Positions 1-9,795 of a stretch of 64,000 nucleotides of DNA are shown piece by piece. The stretch is from Pyrus communis (taxonomy: Eukaryota > Streptophyta > Magnoliopsida > Rosales > Rosaceae). The notes beneath the pieces are model-generated. The model did no database searches. It was not told the origin of the DNA and was given only the letters and a program-made list of their open reading frames with translations. The stretch spans positions 11,648,827 through 11,712,826 of the forward strand of contig NC_084805.1 in NCBI RefSeq assembly GCF_963583255.1. Direction: 5' to 3'. The translations under genes were made by a program, and so were the position numbers. Numbering within the stretch: position 1 is the stretch's first letter; each line of letters starts with the position of its first letter.

Positions 1-76
1 TCGAGGCTGATCCAATCTGACCAAATATAACATATTATTAATTTATATATATATATTTTTTATACTTTTGTGTAAT

Positions 77-360
77 TGTGACATCCCACATCGCCCAGGG
101 GAGTGATCCTTAAATGTATATTCCCATCCCTACCTAGCACGAGGCCTTTTGGGAGCTCACTGGTTTCGGGTTCCGTAGGAACTCCGAAGTTAAGCGAGAA
201 GGGGGCTAGAGCAATCCCATGATGGGTGACCCACTGGGAAGTTGCTTGTGAGTTCCCAAAAACAAAACCGTGAGGGAATGGTAAGGCCAAAGCGGACAAT
301 ATCGTGCTACGGTGGTGGAGCGGGCTTGGGAAGTGATCCATCCCGGGGCGGGATGTGACA
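77..360 (+). repeat. Cassandra LTR 1 (subtype A)
   Basis: 284 bp, TG...CA ends, preceded by target duplication GTAAT (72-76). Subtype A carries TTCCGTAGGAACTCC followed by GAGAAGGGGGCTAGAGC in the 5S-derived part. Confidence 0.92.
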
Positions 361-430
361 ATTGGTATCAGAGCCTAACCCTGGTCGCGTGTGTGCCGAC
401 AAGGACGTTGGGCCCCTAAGGGGGGTGGAT
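361..430 (+). other. Cassandra internal segment: PBS and polypurine tract
   Basis: The primer-binding site TGGTATCAGAGCC lies at 363-375, two bases after the LTR. The polypurine tract AAGGGGGGTGGAT ends at 430, directly before the next LTR. Equivalent segments lie at 717-787, 1071-1141, 1713-1783 and 2066-2135. A sixth, between LTR 4 and LTR 5, is missing. At 70 bp this is the entire internal domain; there is no gag or pol. Confidence 0.9.
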
Positions 431-716
431 TGTGACATCCCACATCGCTAGGGGAGTGATCCTTAAATGTATATTCCCATCCCTACCTAGTACGAGGCCT
501 TTTGGGAGCTCACTGGCTTCGGGTTCCATGGGAACTCCGAAGTTAAGCGAGTAGCGCATGAGAGCATTCCCAGGATGGGTGACCCATCGGGAAGTTCTCG
601 TGTGAGTTCCTAGAAACAAAACCGTGAGGGCGTGGTCGGGGCCCAAAGCGAACAATATCGTGCTACGGTGGTGGAGCTGGCCCAGGAAGTGATCCGCCCC
701 GGGCCGGGATGTGACA
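431..716 (+). repeat. Cassandra LTR 2 (subtype B)
   Basis: 286 bp. Subtype B has TTCCATGGGAACTCC and GAGTAGCGCATGAGAGC, closer to plant 5S rRNA than subtype A in the GATGGGTGACC...GGGAAGTTCTCGTG stretch. Confidence 0.92.
495..610 (+). promoter_or_regulatory. 5S rRNA-derived segment in LTR 2 with pol III internal control motifs
   Basis: The order AACTCCGAAGTTAAGCG, then AGGATGGGTGACC, then GGGAAGTTCTCGTG matches the A box, intermediate element and C box of plant 5S rRNA genes. In Cassandra these are thought to allow RNA polymerase III transcription. Equivalent segments occur in all seven LTRs, with LTR 6 damaged in the A-box region (GGAATTGAAG instead of GGAACTCCGAAG). This is not a functional 5S gene: the 5' third of 5S is poorly matched. 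Confidence 0.82.
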
Positions 717-787
717 ATTTGGTATCAGAGCTTAACCTTGGTCACGTGTGTGCCGACGAGGACGTCGGGCCCCTAAGGGGGGTGGAT

Positions 788-1070
788 TGTGACATCCCAC
801 ATCACCTAGGAGTGTGATCCTTAAATGTATATTCTCATCTTTACCTAGCACGAGGCCTTTTGGGAGCTCACTGGCTTCGGGTTCCGTAGGAACTCCGAAG
901 TTAAGCGAGAAGGGGGCTAGAGCAATCCCATGATGGGTGACCTACTGGGAAGTTGCTCGTGAGTTCCCAAAAACAAAACCGTGAGGGAATGGTAAGCCCA
1001 AAGCGGACAATATCGTGCTACGGTGGTGGAGCGGGCCAGGAAGTGATCCGCCCCGGGCCGGGATGTGACA
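788..1070 (+). repeat. Cassandra LTR 3 (subtype A)
   Basis: 283 bp, subtype A, followed by an intact PBS/PPT linker at 1071-1141. Confidence 0.9.
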
Positions 1071-1141
1071 ATTTGGTATCAGAGCCTAACCTTGGTCACG
1101 TGTGTGCCGACGAGGACGTCGGACCCCTAAGGGGGGTGGAT

Positions 1142-1425
1142 TGTGACATCCCACATCACCCAGGAGTGTGATCCTTAAATGTATATTCTCATCCTTACCT
1201 AGCTCGAGGCCTTTTGGGAGCTCACTGGCTTCGGGTTCCGTAGGAACTCCAAAGTTAAGCGAGAAGGGGGCTAGAGCAATCTCATGATGGGTGACCCACT
1301 GGGAAGTTGCTCGTGAGTTCCCAAAAACAAAACCGTGAGGGAATGGTAAGCCCAAAGCGGACAATATCGTGCTACGGTGGTGGAGCGGGCCCGGGAAGTG
1401 ATCCGCCCCAGGCGGGGATGTGACA
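1142..1425 (+). repeat. Cassandra LTR 4 (subtype A)
   Basis: 284 bp, subtype A. It is followed by only 3 bp (AAT, 1426-1428) before LTR 5, so the linker is deleted here. Confidence 0.9.
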
Positions 1426-1428
1426 AAT

Positions 1429-1712
1429 TGTGACATCCCACATCACCCAGGAGTGTGATCCTTAAATGTATATTCTCATCCTTACCTAGCACGAGGCCTT
1501 TTGGGAGCTCACTGGCTTCGGGTTCCGTATGAACTCCGAAGTTAAGTGAGAAGGGGGCTAGAGCAATCTCATGATGGGTGACCCACTGGGAAGTTGCTCG
1601 TGAGTTCCCAAAAACAAAACCGTGAGGGAATGGTAAGCCCAAAACGGACAATATCGTGCTATGGTGGTGGAGCAGGCCTGGGAAGTGATTTGCCTCGGGC
1701 CGGGATGTGACA
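1429..1712 (+). repeat. Cassandra LTR 5 (subtype A)
   Basis: 284 bp, subtype A with the private change CCGTATGAACT. It abuts LTR 4 on the left. The linker on its right (1713-1783) has a mutated PBS (TGGTATTAGAGC). Confidence 0.9.
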
Positions 1713-1783
1713 AATTGGTATTAGAGCTTAACCCTGGTCGCGTGTGTGCCGACGAGGACGTCGGGCCCCTGAGGGGGGTGGAT

Positions 1784-2065
1784 TGTGACATCCCACATCG
1801 CCCAGGGGAGTGATCCTTAAATGTATATTCTCATCCCTACCTAGCACGAGGCCTTTTGGGAGCTCACTGGCTTCGGGTTCCGTAGGAATTGAAGTTAAGC
1901 GAGAAGGGGGTTAGAGCAATCCCATGATGGGTGACCCACTGGGAAGTTGCTCGTGAATTCCCAAAAACAAAACCGTGAGGGAATGGTAAGCCCAAAGCGG
2001 ACAATATCGTGCTACGGTGGTGGAGCGGGCCCGGGAAGTGATCCACCTCGGGCCGGGATGTGACA
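1784..2065 (+). repeat. Cassandra LTR 6 (subtype A)
   Basis: 282 bp, subtype A, with a small deletion in the 5S A-box region (CGTAGGAATTGAAG). Confidence 0.9.
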
Positions 2066-2135
2066 ATTGGTATCAGAGCCTAACCCTGGTCGCGTGTGTG
2101 CCGACGAGGACGTCGGGCCCCTAAGAGGGGTGGAT

Positions 2136-2420
2136 TGTGACATCCCACATCGCCTAGGGGAGTGATCCTTAAATGTATATTCCCATCCCTACCTAGCATG
2201 AGGCCTTTTGGGAGCTCACTGGCTTCGGGTTCCATGGGAACTCCGAAGTTAAGCGAGTAGCGCATGAGAGCATTCCTAGGATGGGTGACCTATCAGGAAG
2301 TTCTCGTGTGAGTTCCTAGAAACAAAACCGTGAGGGCATGGTCGGGGCCCAAAGCGGACAATATCGTGCTACGGTGGAGTCGGGCCCGGAAAGTGGTCTC
2401 GCCCGGGGCGGGATGTGACA
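2136..2420 (+). repeat. Cassandra LTR 7 (subtype B)
   Basis: 285 bp, subtype B like LTR 2. It is followed by the right target duplication GTAAT (2421-2425). Confidence 0.92.
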
Positions 2421-2723
2421 GTAATGGTGGTTTAGGTTTTTATGCAATAAATAATACACTTATATCCTATTTTTTATTATTTAACGCGAAAATTTTAATT
2501 AAAAGGAACATATAGTAAAAGAATGAAGTTACTAATGATATTTTAATCTTTTTTAGGTTTTAAATTAAATTTGATAAGGTTCTGATTTGATCCGAATTTG
2601 GTGCTAATCGAATATGGATCTAAAAATCAGATCCGATTACCCAAATAAGTATCAAATTCGTTAATTTAATTATGGACGGGTCAAACTTTACACATTTTAT
2701 ACGTGTTTGATCTATTCCTATTA

Positions 2724-3055
2724 GGCTTTTTAGCAAAAAAAAATTCAAGAGATTTGCATAACTCCTCACTTTGGTCCATAAGATTTAAAATCAATAAATT
2801 GGTCCCTGAGTTTGTCCATAAAAAAAAGGGTAAAATGACAAAAATATCCTCAATTTGTGTCCAATCATTTTGGCATGTTGTTTATTAAATTAAGGGTAAT
2901 TTTGTCATTTTGATCCTTATTTAACATAATTTTCCACCCAAGGACTAAAATAATTGATGGTGAATAATCCTAGGGACCACTTATATTGATTTCAAATCTC
3001 AGGGACCAAAATGAAGAATTATGCAAATCTCAGAAACTGGTTTGGTTAAAAAGCC
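2724..3055. mobile_element. Mutator-type MITE, copy A
   Basis: Imperfect terminal inverted repeats begin GGCTTTTTAGC and end GGTTAAAAAGCC. Inside are mirrored phrases (GATTTGCATAACTCCTCACT at the left, its complement at the right) that also occur in the elements at 9184-9554 and 52258-53281. The flanks TTCCTATTA and TTCCCATAT are only loosely alike. The family assignment rests on the clean 9-bp duplications of the other two copies. No coding capacity. Confidence 0.72.
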
Positions 3056-3979
3056 TTCCCATATTATTATAACTGAGGTTATAGCAAAGGTTTTGTTAGG
3101 GCCCCTTTATTCAAAGGGATCCTCTTTTTTCAAAAAATGGGGATTAGGTGTGGAGCCTACTCCACATCGAATTTTAACGATCCGAATCGTCTATTTAACA
3201 AGTCTCGATTCATATATCATCTTTGCAAAAATTCAATTCAATACGAAACCGTTTGCCTATTTATCTATCAAGATAAAATTTTTATTTCTTATATAAAAAA
3301 GTATTCGTTAATTTATTTAAACTCAATTAGATGTCTTAAACAGTTCCGATTTGGCTAATATTTTGCAAGATAAGATGTAACTTGAAAAATAAATGACTCG
3401 AATAATTAAAGTTCGATGTAGTATAGATCCTACAACTAATATCTATTTTTATAAAAGCATAAGAATTCCTTTGCTTAAAGAGTCTGTTTCAGTTTGGAGA
3501 ATCCGGTCCCACTCACGCCACATCCCAATTCAACCAATGAGAAAACCCACAAACGGACCAGATTCATTGCACCAATCCATACACAATCTCCATCTACCCT
3601 TTCCTATTTCCGGCGCATAAAAGTCCACAAATTCTCTCAAACCATTCAAATTCCAAATGAGCAATTTTGCTTACCACAATTCACTGTAGTGTATGCTTAC
3701 AATTTTACTTGTCAATTTGAATTCCAAGATTTGTATAATTAATAAACACAAATTTAAAAATTTAAATTATTTGATAAATAGAGTTATAATAAACATCGCC
3801 ATTTGATAGTGGGCAAAACTGAACTCCAATTAGTTTCCCAAAAAAAAAAAAAAAAAAAAAGCACTCCAATTCCAACGTTATTATTCAGACGGCTTTTCAA
3901 ACTTTTTCACTCTCACTTTCTTATTAAAACCCTACAAAAAAGACACTCCACTCAGCTCCATCGCCGCTGCCGCTGCACC
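3056..3979 (+). other. Upstream region of the MTK gene
   Basis: 924 bp of AT-rich sequence without a credible gene. It includes a 20-base A run at 3841-3860 and, from about 3880, a pyrimidine-rich stretch that is probably the 5' leader of the downstream kinase gene. No single TATA box can be picked with confidence. Short frames here are not supported. Confidence 0.5.
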
Positions 3980-6900
3980 ATGGCCTTCTCCGAGTTCCGA
4001 CCGCTGGACGAGAAGGTCCTCATAGAGTACATAAAGGCCACGCCTTCTCTCGCTTCTAAGCTCGGCAACAAGTTCGACAATTTAACCATCAAAGAAGTTG
4101 GCGATGGCAATCTCAACTTCGTCTTCATCGTCGTTGGTTCTTCTGGTTCTTTCGTCATCAAGCAGGTAAATAATTTTTAACCATTTGGGTAGTAATTGGT
4201 TCTTGGTGTTTGATCCAATTGTACTAATGGGTTTGTGGGATTTGATTAAATTTTGTTGGGTCCTACTCCAAAGTGTTTAATTTGTGTTCTAAGATTTTGA
4301 CTTTGATAGGGGTAAAATTAAATCAGTGAGCTTTTGATGAAATATGTTAATGGGTTTGTAGTGTTAGATCAAATTTTGTTGGGTTCAACTCCAAAATATT
4401 TTTCTTGGGTTCAGCTCCAATGGGGTCTATGTTTTATTTAAAAATTTTTTATTTTATTTTTTATTTTTTTATTTTTACTTTGATTGGATGAAAATGTAAA
4501 ATTAGTGAGCTTTGGATGTCGTCTGATGAAATACGTTGATTGGTTTTGCAGGCTCTTCCATATATCCGTTGTATTGGTGAGTCATGGCCAATGACAAAGG
4601 AAAGAGCATATTTTGAGGCATTGGCACTTAAAGAGCATGGAAGTTTGAGTCCTGATCATGTTCCTGAAGTGTATCATTTCGATCGGACCATGTCTTTGAT
4701 CGGCATGCGCTATTTGGAGCCCCCGCATATCATACTGAGAAAAGGGTTGATTGCTGGAGTTGAGTACCCCTTGCTGGCCGACCACATGTCCGACTATATT
4801 GCAAAGACTCTGTTCTTCACATCCCTCCTGTATCACAATACCACAGACCACAAAAAAGCTGGTATGTAATGTTTTCTTTTAGTTGATTTTGGTTTGCTTT
4901 CACATAGTTGTCATGTGCGTTTTTGTCATACACCTATGTCGCATGAGAAAGGATGTTTTTGTCCTGGATCTTGATTGGTTGAACATTTTGGTCCAATTCC
5001 AAAGTGGTATTGTTTTGAATCCTGCCAATACTTTGATTTGGTTGCGAGAGAAGAGAATAATCATGCACCATGTTCTCCAGTTGTGGTTCATAATTGGTTC
5101 GCTCATACGTTTGCCAAAATAATTAGGAAAGTCATTGAGTTTATAGAATCATTGTCTTAGATTGATAATCTCTTGTTGAATTCTGTTCAGTTTAACACAT
5201 GCCGTGAGAAAAGGAACTTGACTTGAACCTTAGTATTCTAAAATTGATTTCAAAGTGTACAGATTCAATTCCATTTCAGTTTTGCCTCATGAACAATCTG
5301 CTTTTGTATATCTATCATAACTCATCTTCATGCCCACTTTCTGCAGTTGCCGAATTTTGTGGCAATGTGGAGTTATGCAGGCTCACTGAGCAGGTTGTTT
5401 TTTCTGATCCTTACAAAGTATCTCAATATAACCGATGGACTTCTCCTTATCTTGATTCGGATGCTGAGGCTGTGCGGGGGGATAATGCTTTGAAGCTTGA
5501 AGTTGCTGAGTTGAAATCCTTGTAATGAAACTATTGAATCTTTGTAGCAGTAGTACTCTCTATGTCATGTTTTCATTTTAATTGTCATTTGAACGATCAA
5601 ATTGCCTCTTCTGTAGGTTCTGTGAGAGAGCACAAGCCCTAGTACATGGAGATCTTCACACTGGTTCTGTAATGGTGACTCATGATTCAACTCAAGTTAT
5701 AGATCCAGAGTTTGCATTTTATGGACCAATGGGTTTTGATATCGGAGCTTTTCTGGGCAACTTAATTTTGGCTTTCTATGCACAAGATGGGCATGCTAAT
5801 GACCAGAATGATCGAAAAGTATGTCCTGGTCCATTTCATCTTAAATCATTACCTTTAACTCGTTGCTTTCTACTATTCTTTTCTTCTTGATGAATTGGTT
5901 TCAAGTTTTTCAGTTCTTGTGACGTTATTTTGTTTTTCAGTGTTATTTGTCTTTTGCATATAATTTGTTATGTTGTATTTCAGTGTGATGATTCTAAATT
6001 GTTGTTAAGTCATTTAGTTCTGTAAATGTATATTGTTATTGTTCCCCTGTGTCACCTATCAAGACCTTCCTAATCATCTTAGCTATCACATTAAATTGAT
6101 CTTCAAGATTTCTCAAATAATTTCATTACCTTCATGTTTGTGATTTGTATTTTCGTTTTTGAAATGTAACCCGGTGGAGACTGGAAATGTTGTATTTTGA
6201 TAACCATCCATTGGATGGTTGTGGACTGGAAATGTTGGCAACATCTGCTAGATGTTTCAGCGTAAGAAGCCGTCTCAGTTTCTGTAGTGAAATCGGTTGT
6301 CACCTTATGAGTGTTCAAGTTGAAGAACAGATTAAAAATTAGAGAACGCCACCTCTTCAGTCAGTACTAGTAAAGTTAAAAGCTTGATTCTCTTAAGAGT
6401 TTTTTTAGAAACTTCTTAGGAAAAGGTAAAAATCAGAGAAGAATGTGATCCCAATTCAGTTTTCAAAATATAAGCTGGATTATAATTTATTTGTCAGATC
6501 GAGATTTGAATAGAACGAATAGATGTAGAATTTGTCCTTCACATTCGACGGTGGATTTGAGATTTGCTTTAGTTTCAATAGAAGAAAGAGCATTGCTGTT
6601 TCTGGAATATAACGTGTGCTGTTTTTTTTTTAAAATACATTTTGAGTATTTGGAATTCCGGATACTGTTTTGGTTGCCAGATAGTTTAGATTTAGTTATT
6701 GTTAATATTGGTATTTAAAAATGGTTTCCTACCGATGCCTGTGCCTGGCTTATGATGATCCAACAGCAGGGGTGTTTGTGCAACTAAAAGAAAACTTCAT
6801 GTAGTTTCATCATAATTTCCGACTGTATAAGGCCTGTTCTATAGCATGTTAAACCTAAGAGTTATTGAGTAATAGTTCCAAGGGTGGAGCTAGGAAAGTT

Positions 6901-7972
6901 TATATGGGTGGGCCATCTTTCCTTTTGTGTTCGAGGTAGGCTACTTTTATCAAAGAAGGCTGTGCTAATTTCAAAATTAGACTAACTTTGGCTTATAAAA
7001 CCACACGCTGCTTTCTCAAATTCCAAAATTTAGGCTATAGCCCAGCCTAGCCATACTCTACAGTTCGACTTGCTATTATTAGTGTTTAGTTGTGGTGTGG
7101 TGTGATGGTCTTGTATGAAATTTGTTTTATGATGCAGGCATACAAGGCTTGGATTTTGAGGACAATTGAAAACACTTGGAACCTTTTTGACAGAAAATTC
7201 CTTGCACTATGGGATGCGAACAAAGATTCTGGCGATGCATATCTACCTGCAATTTATAACAACCCTGAGCTTGTACAGCTTGTACAAAAGAAATTTATTG
7301 AAGATCTGCTTCATGACACCCTTGGATTTGGTGCTGCAAAAATGATAAGGTGAGAAGGCAGACCGCATATTTCTTTGGTTCTTGCATTTGATGTTTTTGC
7401 ACAAAAGAAATTTATTGGAAACTAATAATGAGATCTATTCAGAATCATGATCATGCATCGTTCATTTACTTTCATTCTTAACTGGAATCCTCTTCTCCGA
7501 ATCGTTGGAATGGCCCATATGCACAGACTGCTTTCTTGTTTGTAGTTTTGTGCCATTCTTACATGGTCTCTTAACTTCTTACCTGTTACGTCTGTGAGAT
7601 TTTTGTTTTAGTAACTCAGTAGTCATTTTAAAACCAAGGGGGAAGAGCTTCTAGACCAGAAAACCCCGTGCGTAAAATAAATATTCCACTGTGAAGGATG
7701 GCCTACAAGAATAAACACCACAAAAACACACACACACACACCGTGCATCAAGAAACTGTTGAATTAATTTCGATAATACTGCTTTTATTTTTGTTTTTGA
7801 CAGGCGAATCGTTGGAGTTGCACATGTTGAAGATTTTGAGTCAATAGCGGATGCCAGCAAGCGTGCGGGTTGCGAGCGTCGAGCTCTTGAGTTAGCAAAG
7901 CTACTTCTCAAGGAGAGGAAAAGATTTCAGGACATTAATGAAGTTATTTCAGCAATTCTTCAACACCAGTAA
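3980..7972 (+). CDS. MTK: S-methyl-5-thioribose kinase (MTK), six exons
   Basis: Predicted to phosphorylate 5-methylthioribose with ATP in the methionine salvage (Yang) cycle in the cytosol, recycling the methylthio group left by ethylene, polyamine and nicotianamine synthesis. Exons: 3980-4165, 4552-4861, 5347-5521, 5617-5818, 7138-7349 and 7804-7972. All introns are GT-AG, the joined frame is open, and it gives 417 residues, normal for plant MTKs. The start is the ATG in CACCATGG at 3980. Visible motifs: glycine-rich nucleotide loop [10 protein letters not shown] (40-49), ATP-contacting Lys61 in VIKQ, catalytic loop HGDLHTGS with Asp236, and metal-binding DPE (253-255), as in aminoglycoside-phosphotransferase-fold kinases. 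The C-terminal [12 protein letters not shown] is a family signature. Intron 4 is long (1.3 kb). No defect seen. Confidence 0.96.
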
Positions 7973-8309
7973 CGTAACGACTTCTGAGACGGTTCTATGA
8001 CAAATTGGCAGTATGTTTGATAATTTGAAACAGTGATTTCTGGGAAGAAATATACATATTTGGTGTGGCTGCTTGTAATTCGATTTCGTAGGGCCATGAA
8101 CTTACCCAAAACACGGCACAGAGGAATCGGAATGCTACCGTGACAATAAACTCGTTTTATGAAAGAAGTTTCGAAAAGTTTTTGGCCAAGTTCCACAGTT
8201 TGTATTGCTGTCCTTGCGATTATCCATCATAGTTCTACAATTTATTTTGCCCATATTTTCGTAATTCTGACCCTTAATTCTCCTTTATTTAAATCAAATG
8301 ACTTGAAAA
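7973..8309 (+). other. 3' flank of MTK
   Basis: Probable 3' untranslated region and short intergenic sequence after the TAA at 7970-7972. No other feature is recognisable; no canonical AATAAA is obvious in the first 150 bases. Confidence 0.4.
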
Positions 8310-8315
8310 AATTAG

Positions 8316-9035
8316 AGTTTTTATCGTTAATAGCTAAAATTTAACACTTAATTTCATAAATGTCATTTTTTATAAAAGTTTTCAAATGTACCAGAAAACT
8401 CATGTGAATAGACTTAAATGTCCTAAAAATTCAAAACCTAATTACATAGAAAAGCCAAAACCCTTGAATAGATCTCGTCTACATCTATGTTCAAAATGCG
8501 AGGCCACAAAGGGATTTGATAAATGTTGTAGAGCAATTGCGGGTGTTGTTCAACAATCAATTAAAGGAGTACGAACTTGAAATTTTCTCACTCATGTCTA
8601 AAACTCAATCGTTGCCGTTGATACAAGATCGACCTAAAAGAGTATGTTTTATTCAATCAATTTAGCAGACATGATATTGGTTGAGGCTTCTAACTCATTG
8701 GAATCAAATTCCAATCTAATTCCCAAGAGGATCATCCCAATTTTATTCTTTCTTCCCTGCCAATCTAACTAATCTACAGCACCTATTTGTACGCTCTAAA
8801 TTGTTGATCTCAAATCGTCCAATTCTGATCATGTTGGCATTCAATTTTAGTTTTGGATTTCTTTGGAACGATTGAACTTCTAATAGGGTTTTGTTTCTTA
8901 TGTTTATTTGGTTTTAATTTTGAGGGTATTTAGGTCTTTTTAAGTGGTTTTTCTGCTATATTTGAAATATTTTATAAAAAATGACATTTATGAAATTAGG
9001 TGTTAAATTTTGGCTATTATTGATAAATACTATAT
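8316..9035. mobile_element. Foldback-type element with about 150-bp inverted arms
   Basis: The left arm around 8325-8475 (AACACTTAATTTCATAAATG...) is mirrored by the right arm around 8875-9020 (CATTTATGAAATTAGGTGTT...), with mismatches increasing inward. The centre has no coding signal. The exact ends and target duplication could not be fixed, so class (MITE or foldback) is inferred from structure only. Confidence 0.6.
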
Positions 9036-9183
9036 GTAAAAAGTGAAAAGAAGTATGTAGAAATCGTTTATCATTTTTGTCATTCTTTTCTTGTGAAAGA
9101 AAAGGAGGTACAAAAAATTCCACATCATCTTAGTAATATTGTTCCGTTACTAGAACTTTAATGGAAAAAACCTATTCTCCAAT

Positions 9184-9554
9184 GACTTTTTGGCCAAAAT
9201 GGTTCCTGAGATTTGCCTAACTCCTCACTATAGTTCATGAGATTTGAAATCAATATAAGTGGTCTTTGAGATTATCCACCATCAATCATTTTGGTTATTC
9301 GGTGAAAAATTATGTTAAGTAAGGATCAAAATGACAAAATTGCCCTCATTTTAATAAACAATAGGTTAAAATTATTTGACAAAAATTTAGGGTTTTTTTT
9401 TTTTTGTCATTTTATCCTTATTTTATGGAGATTTTTCATGGAATAACCAATGTTTTATTGTGGACAAGCTCATGGACTAATTTTATCGATTTCAAATCTC
9501 AAGGATCAAAGTGAGGAGTTATGCAAATCTCAGGGACGATTTTGGTTAAAAGCC
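9184..9554. mobile_element. Mutator-type MITE, copy B
   Basis: 371-bp element with inverted ends GACTTTTTGGCCAAAATGG and ...TTTTGGTTAAAAGCC. It is flanked by a near-perfect 9-bp duplication, TTCTCCAAT (9175-9183) and TTCTCCAAC (9555-9563). A 9-bp duplication points to Mutator-superfamily transposition. The internal phrases match copies A and C. Confidence 0.82.
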
Positions 9555-9795
9555 TTCTCCAACGGCAAGTGTATATTGCAACTTGATTGGAATTTAACCA
9601 TCAGTTTGTGGAAAGTTGGAAACCTATCCAATTGCAGTAGATTGATATTTTGCCCTGGTGCTAAAGTAACCATTTTGTTGCTCTTACTTTATATATATAG
9701 ATAGATAGATTAGCATCACAAATTCCTCAAGCCTTGTGGTTAACTGGAGGATCAATTAGAGCTACTAAAAACCCCTAAATTAGCTAAAACCCAGA

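Larger units (their letters stand above)
77..2420 (+). mobile_element. Cassandra TRIM array: seven LTRs in tandem
   Basis: Seven direct copies of a 282-286 bp LTR (TGTGACATCC...GGATGTGACA) are joined by 70-71 bp linkers. Each complete linker holds a primer-binding site (TGGTATCAGAGCC, matching initiator tRNA-Met) and a purine tract (AAGGGGGGTGGAT). The LTRs contain the 3' two-thirds of a 5S rRNA gene, including the A-box-like AGTTAAGCG and the GATGGGTGACC element. 5S-derived sequence in the LTRs is the hallmark of Cassandra terminal-repeat retrotransposons in miniature. The whole array is flanked by the 5-bp duplication GTAAT (72-76 and 2421-2425). There is no coding capacity; mobilisation would need proteins from autonomous elements. 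Open frames of 60-126 codons across it are by-products of the repeat. Confidence 0.93.

Noticed and set aside
60..2300. Many 60-126 codon frames on both strands at the left end
   Set aside because: They repeat with the Cassandra LTR period and lie in non-coding 5S-derived sequence; no protein family is matched.
77..2420. A functional 5S rRNA gene array
   Set aside because: Each unit has LTR ends, PBS and PPT, the 5' third of 5S is poorly matched, and the unit is embedded in a retroelement.
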